Assembly: GCF_963583255.1 (NCBI RefSeq)
Contig: NC_084805.1
Location: 9,788,827 to 9,852,826, forward strand
Length of the DNA stretch: 64,000 bases
Source: Pyrus communis
Lineage: Eukaryota; Streptophyta; Magnoliopsida; Rosales; Rosaceae
Reading direction: 5' to 3'
The notes under the pieces are model-generated. The model saw only the letters and a program-made list of their open reading frames with translations. It was not told the origin of the DNA and ran no database searches. Made by a program: the position numbers and the translations under genes. This document shows, in pieces, positions 48,866-61,034 of the stretch (the stretch's first letter is position 1; each line of letters starts with the position of its first letter).

Positions 48866-48920
48866 CATGTTTATTTTTTTTTATTTTTTATTTTTTATTT
48901 TTTTATTTTTTATTTTTAAT
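48866..48920. repeat. (ATTTTT)n microsatellite
   Basis: Irregular TTTTTTATT units at the right edge of the accessory module, just after the stop of the antisense ORF. It could mark a reverse-transcribed or slipped end. Confidence 0.85.
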
Positions 48921-48924
48921 CAAA

Positions 48925-49458
48925 TCAACCGGCATGGAATTGATCTTTGAATGGAGGGTGATACTTGAAATGATCCGGTAATGGTTTAAATTCTAGAGTG
49001 GATGCCTGAATCATTAACAACATATTAGTATAAAAGAAAATTGAAATTCGGGAAGGCGGCTTACCTTTGAGCTCCGACATGAACTTAAAAATAAACACCC
49101 CTTCGAAAGTTATGACATGTCCCGTGTCATAAAACCCTTTTTCATAGCAACCCAATAGTTTGTCTACAAATATAGCCCTCATATACATTCGTATTAGTAA
49201 GCAAAAACACACTTAGTAAGCAAAAACACACTTAACCAAAACTAACACAACTAACACAAAAAAACACAAACCTTCAATCCCACACCCAAACCTAACCAAA
49301 GCATTGTCCTCGATGCTTAAAATTGTATGTAATGCAAGTAGGCAAAGAATATGGAATGGTGACAACATAAACACAAAATGAGGAAAGAACACAAACCACA
49401 CTAGGTTGCCTCCTAGTAAGCGCTTTATTTAATGTCTAGGCAAGACATGGTAGCTTGT
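48925..49458 (-). other. RE2 sequence between pol stop and accessory module
   Basis: Contains the conserved element text GCGCTTTATTTAATGTCTAGGC just after pol, another polypurine-like tract next to CATTGTCCTCGATG (about 49283-49315), and a short frame reading GFYDTGHVITFEGV (about 49070-49150, -). The last also occurs at about 60680-60800 in RE-B, so it is an old family feature. No gene is assigned. Confidence 0.5.
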
Positions 49459-52400
49459 TCACGGTGTTGTAAACTCAAGAAAATCTACAACTTGATAAAC
49501 TTGCTCTTCCTCCACTTTCTCCAAATATGGTTTCAATCGCTGCCCATTGACTTTAAAAGAGGTGCCATTCTTCATGTTCTCTATCTCCACAACTCCGTGG
49601 GGAAATGTTTGCAGCACCTTAAATGGTCCCACCCACCTAGACTTCAATTTACCTGAAAAAAGTCTCAAACGTGAGTCATACAACAATACTTTCATACCTT
49701 GGTGAAACACCTTCCGTAGGATGGCCTTGTCATGATAGAGCTTAGTCTGTTCCTTGTAGATTTTGGCATTCTCATATGCTTCATTTCTGAGTTCTTCCAA
49801 CTCATTAAGTTGGAGCTTCCTTGCTATTCCAGCATCCTTGTAATCAAAGTTGAACTTCTTGATGGCCCAATATGCACGGTGTTCAAGCTCCATTGGCAAA
49901 TGACAAGCTTTCCCAAACACAAGGCGATAAGGGCTCATGCTAATGGGGGTCTTATCTGCTGTTCTATATGCCCATAGTGCATCATTCAACCTCAGTGACC
50001 AATCCTTCCTTGTAGGGCTTACGGTCTTCATCAAAATGTTCTTGATCTCCCTATTGCTAATCTCCACTTGTCCTGAGGTTTGAGGATGGTACGGGGTTGC
50101 CACTTTGTGGTTGATGTTGTACTTCTTCATCAAGGATTCAAAGGGTTTGTTGCAGAAATGGCTGCCACCATCACTAATAATAGCTCTTGGGGTTCCAAAC
50201 CTACAAAAAATCACATCTTTAAGAAAATTCAAAACAACCTTATGATCATTAGTTATTGTAGCAATGGCTTCAACCCATTTGGATACATAATCTACTGCCA
50301 CTAATATGTATAAGTAACCAAAAGAGGATGGAAATGGTCCCATGAAATCGATTCCCCAAACATCAAAGAGCTCCACCACCAAAATGTTGTTCAATGGCAT
50401 CTCATTTCTTCGGCTAATGTTCCCCATTTTCTGGCACCTATCACACTTAGAACAAAAATCAAAAGCATCTTTGAATAACGTAGGCCAAAAGAAACCAGAT
50501 TGTAAAACCTTTAGAGATGTCTTTTTGGCACCAAAATGTCCTCCACATGCCAATGTATGGCTGAACGTTAGAATGCTTTGTTGCTCACTCTCTGGGACAC
50601 ACCTCCTAATGATTTGGTCAGGGCAATATTTAAACAAATATGGTTCGTCCCAAACGTAGTGCTTTACCATGGCAAGGAACTTCTTTCTTTCCTGAAAAGA
50701 AAGGTCATTTCTAATTATACCACAAACAAGATAATTAACAAAATCAGCATACCATGGTTCTTTTTCTTGAATAACAAGGAGTTGTTCATCAGGAAATGAT
50801 TCATTTAGAAGCAAAGGTTGTCCAACTCCATGGTTTTCATTGAGCCGTGACAAATGGTCAGCCACAACATTATCACTTCCCTTCTTATCTCGAATTTCCA
50901 AGTCAAACTCTTGTAGTAAGAGTATCCATCTAATTAAGCGTGGCTTAGCATCCTTTTTTGTCATCAAGTACCTAAGGGCTGCATGATCAGAAAACACAAT
51001 AACTTTTGATCCAACAAGATATGACCGAAACTTCTCTAAGGCAAAAACAATAGCAAGCAACTCCTTTTCAGTTGTGGAATAGTTAAGTTGAGCATCATTT
51101 AGAGTCCGGCTTGCATAGTAGATCACGTGTGGGAGCTTGTTCACCCTTTGCCCTAAAACTGCACCAATAGCATAGTCAGAGGCATCACACATTAATTCAA
51201 AAGGTAAAGACCAATCTGGTGCCATAATAATAGGGGTTGAGGTTAATTCATGTTTCAAAGTATTGAATGCATCCATACAAGCTTTATCAAAATGAAATAC
51301 AACATCTTTAGCTAACAGATTGCATAATGGACGAGTGATCATTGAAAAGTTCTTAATGAAACGACGATAAAAACCCGCATGTCCCAAAAAACTTCTTACT
51401 CCCTTCACGGTTGTGGGAGCTGCCATATTGGTGATGATGTCAATTTTGGCTTTGTCCACCTCCATTCCTTGGCTAGAGATTACATGCCCCAACACAATTC
51501 CTTGTTTCACCATAAATTGGCACTTTTCCCAATTGAGAACCAAATTTGTTTCCTGACATCTTTGAAGTACTAAAGAGAGATGGTTAAGACATTCATCAAA
51601 AGAGGAACCAAACACTGAAAAGTCATCCATAAATACCTCAATGAATCTTTCTACCATGTCAGAAAAGATTGCCAATATGCATCTTTGGAATGTTGCTGGA
51701 GCATTGCAAAGTCCAAAAGGCATTCTCCTATATGCAAATGTGCCAAACGGGTAAGTAAAGGTAGTTTTCTCTTGATCCTCCGGAGCAATTGCAATTTGAT
51801 TGTAACCTGAGTAACCATCAAGAAAACAATAGTGTGAGTAACCTGCCAATCTCTCAAGCATTTGATCTATGAAAGGCATAGGAAAGTAATCTTTTCTAGT
51901 GCTAGAATTCAACTTCCTGTAATCGGTGCAAACACGCCAACTAGCCGTGTGCTTTGTGGGCACAAGCTCTTTGTTTTCATTCTTCATCACCGTGATTCCC
52001 ACCTTCTTAGGTACCACCTGAATAGCACTCACCCATTTGTTATCAGAAATGGGATATATGATCCCCACATCTAACAACTTCAACACTTCATTCCTCACAA
52101 CTTCCTTCATGTGTGGATTGAGCCTCCTTTGTGGTTCACGGGTTGACTTTGCTCCCTCTTCCAAAAGAATCCTATGCATGCACATGGTAGGGCTTATTCC
52201 CTTGATATCTGCAATAGACCAACCAATAACTGATTTGAACTCTTTTAACACCCTAATTAGTTTATCTTCTTCATTTGGGGTGAGGTCAGAAGTTATGATA
52301 ACTGGAAGAGTTTCAAATTCAGCTAGATATGCATACTTTAGATGTGGTGGAAGTGGTTTAAGTTCAAGTTTTGGTGCCTTAATAGTGGAAGGGGTTAAAT

Positions 52401-54831
52401 GTGACCTCGATGGTTCTAAAGGCTCTAAAAGAGGTAAAATATTCAAAGGATACGGTGCCAATGCTTCCAAGGCAGCTACCTCTTCCATGAGTGCATCTTC
52501 TTCATCAAACTCATCTTGAGATTGACTCAAAACAGTTTGTAATGGTTCATTAGATTGTGCCTGCAAGAACTTAGCGAAAACAAGCGAATCAAGCACATCA
52601 ATGGCATAACAATCAAGAGATGAAGAAGGATGTGAAAGAGACTCAAACACTTTGAATTGAACGGTCTCTCCTAGCACTGTCATAGTGAGGAGTCCATTTT
52701 GCACATCAATGATGGTCTTGGCCGTGGCCATAAACGGTCTCCCAAGCAAAATAGGCAACTCTCGGTTATGTATAGGAGCTTCTTCCATGTCCAACACTAC
52801 AAAATCTGCAGGCAAGATTAGTTTATCAATTTGAACTAGAATATCCTCTACTATACCTCTTGGATATTTCACGGATCTGTCCGCAAGTTGTAATGAGATG
52901 GTGGTGGCTTTCAATTCCCCCAAACCTAGTTGAAGGTACACGGAATAAGGCATTAAGTTGATGCTAGCACCTAAGTCAAGCATCGCCTTCTCTACCTTCT
53001 TGTCCCCTATGGTGATGTTGATAGAAAAACTTCCTAGATCCTTGAGCTTTCGTGGAAGTTTTCTTTGCAACACGGCACTTACATTCTCGGACACCACTAC
53101 CTTCTCATGTGGTCCATACTTCCTTTTGTAGTTGTTTAACTCTTTGAAGAACTTCCCATAAGCTGGCATGTTCCTAATGACATCAAGCAAAGGTAAGTTA
53201 ACATTTACCTTACTTAGAATATCAAAAATTTCCTTAAATGACTTATCCTGCTTACTCTTGGCAAGTCTTCCAGGGAATGGTATTGGTGGAGTGTAAGGTT
53301 TCTCGGCCTTGTGAAGATTTGGTGCTTCAAACGAGGGAGTAGCATGGCTTGGTTCCTCATTTGGTTTCTCATTTTCTCCTTGAGTAACCCCTGCATTCAC
53401 ATGATCAGATTCATTAGTAACTTCATTGCCAACTCTATTATTGATAACCTTACCACTTTTAAGTGTAGTGATTGCTTTGGCTTGCTCTTGGTTCCTTTGG
53501 AGTATCACGGGTTGGCTTGGAAACTTTCCAACCCCTCTTTGGCTCAAGGCATCTGCAATCTGCCCCAATTGTGTCTCCATTTTGGTTAGAGCCGCCGAAT
53601 GTTGTTGGAGAGTGCTATTGGTGGTTTGTTGGAATTGCAAGGTATTTTGGGCTAACAATTTAACCGTATCCTCAAGAATAGGTTTTGGTTGGAAGTTTTG
53701 GAATTGATTGTTGTTCTTCCACGAAAGATTGGGATGATCTCTCCAACTTGGGTTATATGTATTGGAATACACATCATTCCTTGGCCTTTGATTGTAAGAA
53801 TTCATGAGGTTCACTTGCTCTTGGACATACTCGGGGTAAGCCTCCCTAGATGGACATTGATGAGTAAGGTGGCTTGGTATGTTGCAAATGGCACACACTT
53901 CACTTGCTTTTGGCACCATGTTGAGCACGGATTCAAGCTTCTTTTCTAGGTTAGCTACCTGCAAAGAAAGATCATGATTAGAGCTTGTTTCATATACTCC
54001 AACTCTCTTACCCCTTACATCTTTGTGTTGAGCATTAGATCCCAACATCTCATAAATGTTATATGACTCTTGAGCATTCTTTTTCTTCAAAGCTCCACCT
54101 ACTGCATTATCAACAGTTGATTGACATGTTTGGGTTAGTCCATCATAGAAAATTTGCATTTGTAAGTGAAGAGGTAACCCATGGTGTGGACATTGCAACA
54201 AAAGGCCTTTAAAGCGCTCCCAACACTTATTGAAAGGTTCTCCATCATCTTGTTTGAAGTTGAAGATTTGTCCCCTTAATGTGGCTGTCTTTTGAGTGGA
54301 AAAGAACTTTTCCAAAAACTTCTTAGCCACGGCATCCCATGTGGTGAGTGAACCAGGTACTAGAGTCATTAACCAACCCTTGGCCTTATCTTTCAAGGTG
54401 TAAGGGAACACTCTCATCCTCAGATTTGCTTCACTTACTCCCTGTAAAGGTAACCCACTCACAACATTGTAAAATTCTTTAATATGAGCTAAAGGATCTT
54501 CATTAGGTAAGCCATAAAAAGAAGGAAACATATGGAAATGTGAAGATTTAAGATCATAGTTTCTAGCTTCTGTGGGCAGCAAGATGCATGAAGGTGAATT
54601 TGGTATGATTGGTTGAGCAAAATCCTCCAAAGCTCGAAGATCATCTTGGTTGCCCGCCATCTCTTCTTCTCTTTCCCAATTAAAGTGCTCAGATCCTTCA
54701 CTTATTGGACTAGACGGTTTCCCTTCCTCTTCTTCACAGACAATGGAGGAACTTGTTGGCACAAAGCTTTCCAAAGTGTTGCCCTTTAACCGTTCAATTC
54801 TTTGGCCTAATTCAGCAAGTCTATTTGACAT
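49459..54831 (-). CDS. RE2 Gag-Pol polyprotein, intact 1790-codon frame
   Basis: Single uninterrupted frame from ATG 54831 to the stop at 49459. Order: gag capsid-like domain (about 90-240, with [12 protein letters not shown] and [13 protein letters not shown]); CCHC zinc knuckle [14 protein letters not shown] (about 316-330); aspartic protease with DLGAS (about 620-630); reverse transcriptase (about 930-1110) with catalytic FMDD in [11 protein letters not shown]; RNase H (about 1210-1330; [16 protein letters not shown]); integrase with an HHCC finger (about 1430-1470; CSKCDRC) and a DDE core ([28 protein letters not shown]). No chromodomain follows. RT text and domain order fit the Athila/Tat branch of Ty3/gypsy. 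No stop codon separates gag and pol. With near-identical LTRs this is a candidate autonomous copy; no env-like ORF was found. Confidence 0.95.
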   Translation of the reverse strand: MSNRLAELGQRIERLKGNTLESFVPTSSSIVCEEEEGKPSSPISEGSEHFNWEREEEMAGNQDDLRALEDFAQPIIPNSPSCILLPTEARNYDLKSSHFHMFPSFYGLPNEDPLAHIKEFYNVVSGLPLQGVSEANLRMRVFPYTLKDKAKGWLMTLVPGSLTTWDAVAKKFLEKFFSTQKTATLRGQIFNFKQDDGEPFNKCWERFKGLLLQCPHHGLPLHLQMQIFYDGLTQTCQSTVDNAVGGALKKKNAQESYNIYEMLGSNAQHKDVRGKRVGVYETSSNHDLSLQVANLEKKLESVLNMVPKASEVCAICNIPSHLTHQCPSREAYPEYVQEQVNLMNSYNQRPRNDVYSNTYNPSWRDHPNLSWKNNNQFQNFQPKPILEDTVKLLAQNTLQFQQTTNSTLQQHSAALTKMETQLGQIADALSQRGVGKFPSQPVILQRNQEQAKAITTLKSGKVINNRVGNEVTNESDHVNAGVTQGENEKPNEEPSHATPSFEAPNLHKAEKPYTPPIPFPGRLAKSKQDKSFKEIFDILSKVNVNLPLLDVIRNMPAYGKFFKELNNYKRKYGPHEKVVVSENVSAVLQRKLPRKLKDLGSFSINITIGDKKVEKAMLDLGASINLMPYSVYLQLGLGELKATTISLQLADRSVKYPRGIVEDILVQIDKLILPADFVVLDMEEAPIHNRELPILLGRPFMATAKTIIDVQNGLLTMTVLGETVQFKVFESLSHPSSSLDCYAIDVLDSLVFAKFLQAQSNEPLQTVLSQSQDEFDEEDALMEEVAALEALAPYPLNILPLLEPLEPSRSHLTPSTIKAPKLELKPLPPHLKYAYLAEFETLPVIITSDLTPNEEDKLIRVLKEFKSVIGWSIADIKGISPTMCMHRILLEEGAKSTREPQRRLNPHMKEVVRNEVLKLLDVGIIYPISDNKWVSAIQVVPKKVGITVMKNENKELVPTKHTASWRVCTDYRKLNSSTRKDYFPMPFIDQMLERLAGYSHYCFLDGYSGYNQIAIAPEDQEKTTFTYPFGTFAYRRMPFGLCNAPATFQRCILAIFSDMVERFIEVFMDDFSVFGSSFDECLNHLSLVLQRCQETNLVLNWEKCQFMVKQGIVLGHVISSQGMEVDKAKIDIITNMAAPTTVKGVRSFLGHAGFYRRFIKNFSMITRPLCNLLAKDVVFHFDKACMDAFNTLKHELTSTPIIMAPDWSLPFELMCDASDYAIGAVLGQRVNKLPHVIYYASRTLNDAQLNYSTTEKELLAIVFALEKFRSYLVGSKVIVFSDHAALRYLMTKKDAKPRLIRWILLLQEFDLEIRDKKGSDNVVADHLSRLNENHGVGQPLLLNESFPDEQLLVIQEKEPWYADFVNYLVCGIIRNDLSFQERKKFLAMVKHYVWDEPYLFKYCPDQIIRRCVPESEQQSILTFSHTLACGGHFGAKKTSLKVLQSGFFWPTLFKDAFDFCSKCDRCQKMGNISRRNEMPLNNILVVELFDVWGIDFMGPFPSSFGYLYILVAVDYVSKWVEAIATITNDHKVVLNFLKDVIFCRFGTPRAIISDGGSHFCNKPFESLMKKYNINHKVATPYHPQTSGQVEISNREIKNILMKTVSPTRKDWSLRLNDALWAYRTADKTPISMSPYRLVFGKACHLPMELEHRAYWAIKKFNFDYKDAGIARKLQLNELEELRNEAYENAKIYKEQTKLYHDKAILRKVFHQGMKVLLYDSRLRLFSGKLKSRWVGPFKVLQTFPHGVVEIENMKNGTSFKVNGQRLKPYLEKVEEEQVYQVVDFLEFTTP

Positions 54832-54940
54832 ATACTACCTGAAACAAGATAAAACAAGTTTGAATAAAAATCAGAAATCTACTTAAAATGAAAAGAACAA
54901 GGTTTAATATCAAAACAAGCAATTATAAGGGACTGAAATC

Positions 54941-54960
54941 AGTCCCCGGCAACGGCGCCA
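54941..54960 (-). other. RE2 primer-binding site
   Basis: Minus strand TGGCGCCGTTGCCGGGGACT starts three bases inside the 5' LTR, the classic site for a tRNA primer (tRNA-Asp type by recollection). Confidence 0.85.
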
Positions 54961-54963
54961 TTT

Positions 54964-56625
54964 TGATTGATGTTTTCCTTCTTCATGCTAGAATATGTTT
55001 AGTATAATGGCACAAGTAAGGGTGTCGAATCCACAGGGACTAATTGGACCTATATAATCACTTGTTTTGCAAGAACTCTTTACTAGAGAAATAAAACTAA
55101 TCAATGTAGGCAGATTTGTTGTTGTACCTTGAAAGCATAAAGAAATGAAGTAAACACAAAATGAATGAATCAACAGCTAATAAAATGAGATAGTACCAAT
55201 GGAGATGAAGCTAGGGATTCGATTTTACCATTGCTAACCCAAGGCCATGCTTGTTGAATCAGATTATACTCATCCATCTACCTATTTCTTGAGTTTGTTT
55301 CACTTAGATATGATCAACCATATGATGTGTGGATTTGATCAAATGTCTCTAATCATGAGCCTAATTGTGATGTGCAACTTTGGCTCCTAATCAAGAATAT
55401 GTAGTGCACAAGAAACTTTCACAAAACCAAAGGGAACACTTGGCAGGATGTTTGCAAAACATTCCCTTCATTCATTCACATATCCACCAAGATTATGCAT
55501 GATGTGTGCTTTAATCTTGGCTAAACAACCTGTGGTTAATTCAAATGATGATCAAGCATTAAAATCAACACCCTAAGTCACAATTAAATCGGAGAATGAA
55601 ACAAGAAATAGATAGATTAAATGAGAATTCTGAATTAACTACATAGCAATCTTGCAAGGCTACATCGAATCCCTAGAGAGAGATTAGTTACACTTCATGT
55701 TTACAAAAGGTTTGACATAAAAATATATAACATGAGTGAACATAGGATTAAGAAGAAAGAACCCTTGAAGCAAAACTGATGTCGAAATCCCTTAAGAGTT
55801 GCCTTCGGTGTTGGTGCTCCAAGTGTGTTGTAAATGAAGGTGGAGCGGCTAAGGTTGAATGGTTTCTGCGAATGGGAGAGTGTATGGAATGGAATGAAGC
55901 CGAGAAGAGATTGTGTAGAAATGGAAGGGGATTTGCGGCAAAAGGGAAAGATTGGATGTGTTTGTGGTGTCTTGTGTATGAAAATGAGATGTGTTTTTTG
56001 TGTATGAATGCATGGGTTTTTATAGGGGGAATGGGAGAATAAGTGGGTGATTGTTTAAGAGTGAATGTGGTTGTTATGATTGAGAGTGCATGTGGATGAA
56101 ATAATGATGGAAAAAGAGCTAGGTTGTTGGTGTGTGAATGCATGTGTTGAATGATTAGAGTGCATGTGGGTGAATATGTGGTTGAAATGATGAAGTAGGA
56201 AGGTGGAAATGCATGTGTTGAATTGGTGGTGCAATGATGAAAGAGTAAGTGCATGTGTGTGTGAATGGTGGTGCAATGATGAAAGAGTAAGTGCATGTGT
56301 GTGTGAATGCATGTGGCTAAGGGTTGTTGATTGGGCTAGAGGTTTTGCATGGCTCAAAGGATTGTTTGATTGGGCTAGGCCCTTTGTTTTATGTCCAAAG
56401 TGCATACAAGGCTTTCAAATTCGTCCAACACTTTGGCTCCAAGCATATGCTATCCATTCCAAGCCCAATTTTGCTCCAAAATGCTCCAAAATGCATCTTT
56501 TTTCTTCCTTAGCCATATGAACCTAAAAACACACGAAAATGGCTTAAACTACTAAAACAACTATGAATTAACAACATAGATGCACGAAAACAAGCTAAGT
56601 AAGTCGCCTAAATATGCTCCTATCA
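54964..56625 (-). repeat. RE2 5' LTR
   Basis: 1662 bp, TGATTGATG...GCTCCTATCA on the plus strand. Differences from the 3' LTR seen by eye: T/C in ATCCA(T/C)AGGG, A/G in GATTC(A/G)ATTTT, T/C in TTTGG(T/C)TCC, G/C in ACAC(G/C)CTAAG, G/A in ACAT(G/A)GCAA, C/A in ATAAA(C/A)ATAT, A/G in GTGCAT(A/G)TGTG, and G/T in the CATCTTTTT(G/T)CTTCC region. Contains an H/T-rich repeated stretch. Confidence 0.95.
56016..56025 (-). promoter_or_regulatory. TATA box of RE2 5' LTR
   Basis: Minus strand CCTATAAAAA about 600 bp inside the 5' LTR, placing U3 at roughly 56625-55990. The same CCCTATAAAAACCCATGC context occurs in RE-C (62651-62668), supporting a conserved promoter. Confidence 0.7.
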
Positions 56626-57640
56626 GTGCTTTGGTTGACAAAACACTGGTGGCTACCAAGATCTTAATTGCAAACCGAGCCTTGAATGAACAACAATACG
56701 AAGGTGTTAGGCAAAGAGGCATCCCACGGTAGCAGGTCCATGAGGTAAGTTCAATAGCTGAAATTCAATCTCAATTAGCTAACCTCACTATGCTTGTATC
56801 TCAGGTTGCCGAACAATGCAAAGTGCAAGGAATTACACCAAGTGTGTGTGGCGTGTGCTCTATGCAAGGGCACCTCAATGATCAGTGTCCCCAATTGATA
56901 GAGAATGGAGGATGGGAAAGCGCCAATGCCATAGGTTATCAAGGTCAAAATCAGTAAAGGAATGATCCATACTCAAATACATACAATCCGGGATAGAGAG
57001 ATCACCCAAATTTCAAGTGGAGGGAGCCTCAACAACTTCAACAACAAGGAGGATTTCGACATCCACCCCCTGGGATATATCAAAGGCCATTCGCACAATC
57101 TCAAGCTCAATCACAAACTGCTCAACCAAACTCAGGTTCGCTATTTGATAATGATCAAGCTATTCAATTACTAACTTCTGTATCGTAGGGATTACAAAAT
57201 CAAAATAATAGAATAGCGAACAAGGACAAGGAGATGAGTGACATGAAGAAGCAAATAGGGCAGATCTCAGAGTTCCTTGGGTAGTTTCGTGAACAAGGTA
57301 AACTTCCTAGTTCAACCGTTGTGAATCTAAAGGGAGGCATTGAAACCGCCAAGGCCATTACATTGAGAAGTCCCAATGAGCTTGGAAATCACACAAAACC
57401 ATCCAAACAAGGCCTTAACCAGGATGAAGAGCTGTTGCAAGAAAAAGAATAGCAACCAAAGGCCATGACAAGGGAAGACCAATCCTTGCCGCAGCCCTCT
57501 CAGGCCTCAAAACCGTCCCAAACCACCAAGGTAAGTCCAAATTTGAATTTTTTTAGTTCTATTCCATTAAATATGCCCTTTCCTAGCAAGTTTATGCAAT
57601 CTAAGAAAGAGGAGGCTGAAAAAGACATTCTGGAGACATT
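56626..57640 (+). pseudogene. Old + strand gag, 3' part
   Basis: Resumes the frame broken at 43577 (LVDKTLVATKILIANRALN). It then shows a CCHC knuckle (CGVCSMQGHLNDQC, about 56855-56896), SNTYNPG and DHPNFKW phrases, a Q-rich linker and MPFPSKFMQSKKEEAEK near 57570-57620. At least five in-frame stops are present (for example TAG in 56730-56740 and TAA near 56956). The sequence ends abruptly at the start of the RE-B LTR (57641), so a second insertion interrupts it. Confidence 0.85.
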
Positions 57641-59491
57641 TGATAGGAGTATATTTATGCGACTTAGTTAGCTTGTTTTCTTGCATTTAGATAGTTAGTT
57701 GCTATTTATTATAGTGATTTAAGCTATTTTTGTATGTTGGTAGGTTTATATGACAAAGTTGGCAAGAAGGTGCAATTTGGAGCATTTTAGAGCAGTTTTG
57801 GGCTTGGAATGGATTGCACATGCATGGAGCAAGGTGGATGGACGAATTTGAAGATCAAAAGAGGCTAGGAACATGCTACAAATTTGGAGAAACAAATTCA
57901 AGACAAAGAAGATAAGGAAAGAGTAAGAAACATGGAACATTATCCAAACAACCTTATCTTATCCAAACCTTATCCAACCTTATCTTATCTTATCCTATCC
58001 TAATCTTTTCGTACCTTAATTCCAGCTGCAAAGAGGATTCATTTTCACATTAAATCACCTAAATATCAGGTTCTAGAAGCCCTATTTTCATGCCCTAAGT
58101 TTATGCCACATGTAACCCTTCTAGAAGTTCTAGAATCTACCACAACAACCATTCCTTGTCCTCCCTAGAATCTGATTGAAAGTGTCCTTGTTCTTTGGTG
58201 ATTTGGAGTCCTAATTCCCCTCTTTTTCAACCCAATTTTGTGCCTTCCCTTCTCCCTATAAATACATGATGCCGCAGCACTCATAAGACACCACCCTCTA
58301 CCACAATTTCACACCACACCATCCACCACACCTCAAAAGCTTAAATTCAGAAAATTCCCTCTAGTGGCACAACTTTGCAAGGAGAAAGGAGAGGAGAACT
58401 TTAGCTGTGCCATCACATTCAAGTTTGGATTGCTGGAACGTCCTAGATGTATTCTATCTTTTGCTTTCAATGTTTAATTTATCTTTGTTCAAGTGCGAAC
58501 ATGAGGAGCTAAACTCGTTTTAGCTAGAGATGGATTCAAAGCCATGAATATACATATGTGATATGAATTGATTTCTTCCAGTTATTGTTTCGTAAAACAT
58601 GAATGCGATTTGCTTATTTGTTTGATTGATAACTTATTCTTGTATGTTGATTAAGGGTGCACACCTAGTTTGCATGCATGAATTTGATGCTAGAATATAA
58701 GGGAATTTCACCTAATAGTTATGAACTTATATTTATAAGCAGTGGAGGTTGCTAGTCATAATCGTGTTAAGTAAATCCATGGTAGGAGTATCATGCAGTT
58801 CATAGTTACAAATGTCATGTCAATGCTTATGATTTTCACAAAGCTTAATGATCTTTGATTGTATCTCTATTATGCTATTCATGTAGGGAACTTGATAAGA
58901 ATAATTTGGTTGTCGATGCATATTCCATCCAATTCAATGAATTTAGGAAAATCTGAAAGTTAATTTGTGTTTTTCACGATTAATATAGGGCATTGTCATT
59001 CATGGTTTAAAGGAATAATAACTGGAAATCGATTTGTATGCATGTGTCATGTGTGGAGATGAACCCTCTAGCTAGCCATTCACCCATATTTCACCCAATT
59101 TCGTCCAAGTTGTTTAGAGTCTTTAAAATCTATTTGTTTTTACCTTAATTTCGTCCAAAATCCAATCCCCCTTTACTTTGTTGTGTCAAATTAGTTAGAA
59201 TCTGTCCAAACTTGTGTTTTTAAGTGTTTTGAGTCAAGTTAAAAGTAATTTTCGTCCAAATGATCCTTTATTGTCTAGTTTGAGTCTATTTGATTATTTT
59301 GTGCTGTTTTGAGTTTGTTTAGTTTGTTTTGAGTCATAAGAGTCTAGTTTTCTATTTTTTAGTCTAGTTTTGTGTTTTAGAGTTTAATTTGAGTAGATTA
59401 GCATCCCTTCTAATCCCCGGCCTAGAACGATCCCTACTTACACATACTACAATTATAGGGTTTAATTTGAGTGTTAGAATATATCACACCA
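57641..59491 (+). repeat. RE-B 5' LTR
   Basis: 1851 bp from TGATAGGAGTATAT to CACACCA on the plus strand, with TATAAATA at 58257-58264, and followed by a primer-binding site. Its start resembles the LTR starts of RE2 (minus), RE-C and the nested solo LTR, but the bodies differ widely. It begins in the middle of the older gag, so it is an insertion. The partner LTR and target duplication are not visible in the window. Confidence 0.85.
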
Positions 59492-59496
59492 AATTT

Positions 59497-59514
59497 TGGC
59501 GCCATTGCCAAGGG
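59497..59514 (+). other. RE-B primer-binding site
   Basis: TGGCGCCATTGCCAAGGG, six bases after the LTR end, a one-base variant of the RE2 primer site in its first 13 bases. Confidence 0.8.
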
Positions 59515-59613
59515 ATTAGTAAAATTGCTAATCCCTCTGTTTGTTTGTTTATTTTTCTTTTCATATTTGATTTAGTTTTATTTCCTTGATTTCAGGTACT
59601 AGAGAAGCAAGAC

Positions 59614-60831
59614 ATGGCAATTGTTAATCTTCAAGCTCAAATAGCGAATCTTACTTCTTAGTTGTCACAGTATGCCGATGGGTCCACATTGCAAAGTGTC
59701 CCTACATTTGGTACTTCTTATAGGCAAGAATATCAAGCAAATCAACGTCCACAAAGAGGTTGGGAGAACGTCAATTCCTGGGGTTATAAAGATCATAATC
59801 AATCAGGGAACAATTTGTTTTCCAACATGTACAATTCAGATTGGAGTGATCATTCGAACTCTATGTGGTGGGAATCTCAACAAGTTCAACACGAAGGATA
59901 TTGGCAGCTATAGGAAAAGTTCTATTCAAGACTTGTGCAGCCACCACAACCTCATATACAATATGCCCAACCAAACTCAGGTTCGTTATTAGATTGTGAT
60001 CAAATTCTTGATGAATTAGTTTCTTTGGTGCAAGGCTCGCAAAATCAAGCCAAGGAGGCTCAACAAGGAGAATATTGGCAGCCATATGAGTAGTTCTATA
60101 CAACGCCTATACAGCCACCACAGTCTGACCTGCAACAATTCTAACCGAATTCAAGTTCGTCAATAGATTGTGCTCAAATTCTTAATGTACTAACTTATTT
60201 GACGCAGGAATTACAAAATCAAGCCCAAGTGATGAATGAATTGAAGAATCAAATGGGAAAGATCGCAGAATTCATGGGGCAAATGCAAGAACAAAGTGAA
60301 CTATCCGACTCAACTGTTGAAATTGCTGAAGCTATCACCTTGGAAAGTGGCATGGAGGTTGGAGATGAACCCAAGACGTCCAAACTAAGCCAAAACATGG
60401 ATGAACAGCTACTGCGCCACCGCAAGGGAAGAACCACCCTTGTCGCAGCCCCACATACCCTCTATGTTGTCCACTACAACCAAGGTAAGCCCCAATTCAA
60501 TTTGTCTTGACCCCATTCCACCAAATGTCCCTATTCCTTGCAGGATCATGCAATCCAAGGAAGAAAATCGTGAGAAAGGCATCTTCGAAACCTTTTCAAA
60601 GAATTAAGAGCAAGAAGTGGCTGGGGAATGTCTAGAATTTATCAAAGAGGATATACTTGAGAGAACAATTCCCAAAGAAACTGGATTTTATGACACGGGA
60701 CAAGTCATAACTCTCAAAACACCAAATTTGGCTGAATTTCCTAGTCCTACAACTTTCGAAGGGGTGCTTATTCTTGAGTTCATGTCGGAGCACACAGGTA
60801 AGCCACCTCCTCCAATTTCACTTTCGTTTTC
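59614..60831 (+). pseudogene. RE-B gag remnant
   Basis: The frame opens with ATG at 59614 (MAIVNLQAQIANLTS) and is soon stopped. Gag C-terminal-like text follows: GWENVNSWGYKDHNQSGN, repeated Q/P-rich blocks (the phrase QPNSGSLLD recurs, as PNSSSSID), then NQMGKIAEFMGQMQEQ and AITLESGMEV (60199-60510 open). The capsid and all pol are missing. From about 60680 the text matches the 3' region of RE2 (FYDTGQVIT, GVLILEFMSEHTGKP), so a large internal deletion joined gag to the 3' end. Confidence 0.75.
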
Positions 60832-61034
60832 TGATAGGAGCATATTCGTGCGACTTAAATGGCTTGTTCTCATACATTTACGTTATGTTTCTTTAGTTAT
60901 TTTAGTCCTTTATGCTTCTTTTGTGTGTTTTCAGGATAATAAGACGTGTTTGACGAAAGGATGCATTGTGGAGTGTTTTGGAGCACTATTGGGCTAAGGA
61001 TGGATAGCTTATGCTTGGAGCCCAAGTGTTGGAT
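60832..61034 (+). repeat. LTR start fragment inside RE-B
   Basis: TGATAGGAGCATATTCGTGCG through GCCCAAGTGTTGGATC matches the first 200 bases of the RE-C LTR (61446 onward), then switches at about 61035 to RE2-type 3' sequence (AAAGCCTCAATGCAA). It is probably a recombination or template-switch product. Confidence 0.7.

Larger units (their letters stand above)
43578..56625 (-). mobile_element. RE2: young, apparently complete Athila-like Ty3/gypsy element
   Basis: 13,048 bp on the minus strand. It has two LTRs of exactly 1662 bp (5': 54964-56625; 3': 43578-45239), an exact target duplication GTGCT (43573-43577 and 56626-56630), a primer-binding site, a polypurine tract and one uninterrupted gag-pol frame. 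By eye the LTRs differ at about 8 positions (roughly 0.5 percent), pointing to recent insertion. Between pol and the 3' LTR lie 4.2 kb without a recognised env, including an unusual divergent accessory module (about 47063-48920). It is inserted in the gag of an older + strand element. Confidence 0.95.

Noticed and set aside
45240..49458. Env-like gene expected after pol in Athila elements
   Set aside because: No long minus-strand frame with signal or membrane segments is present; the open frames are short and belong to the accessory module.
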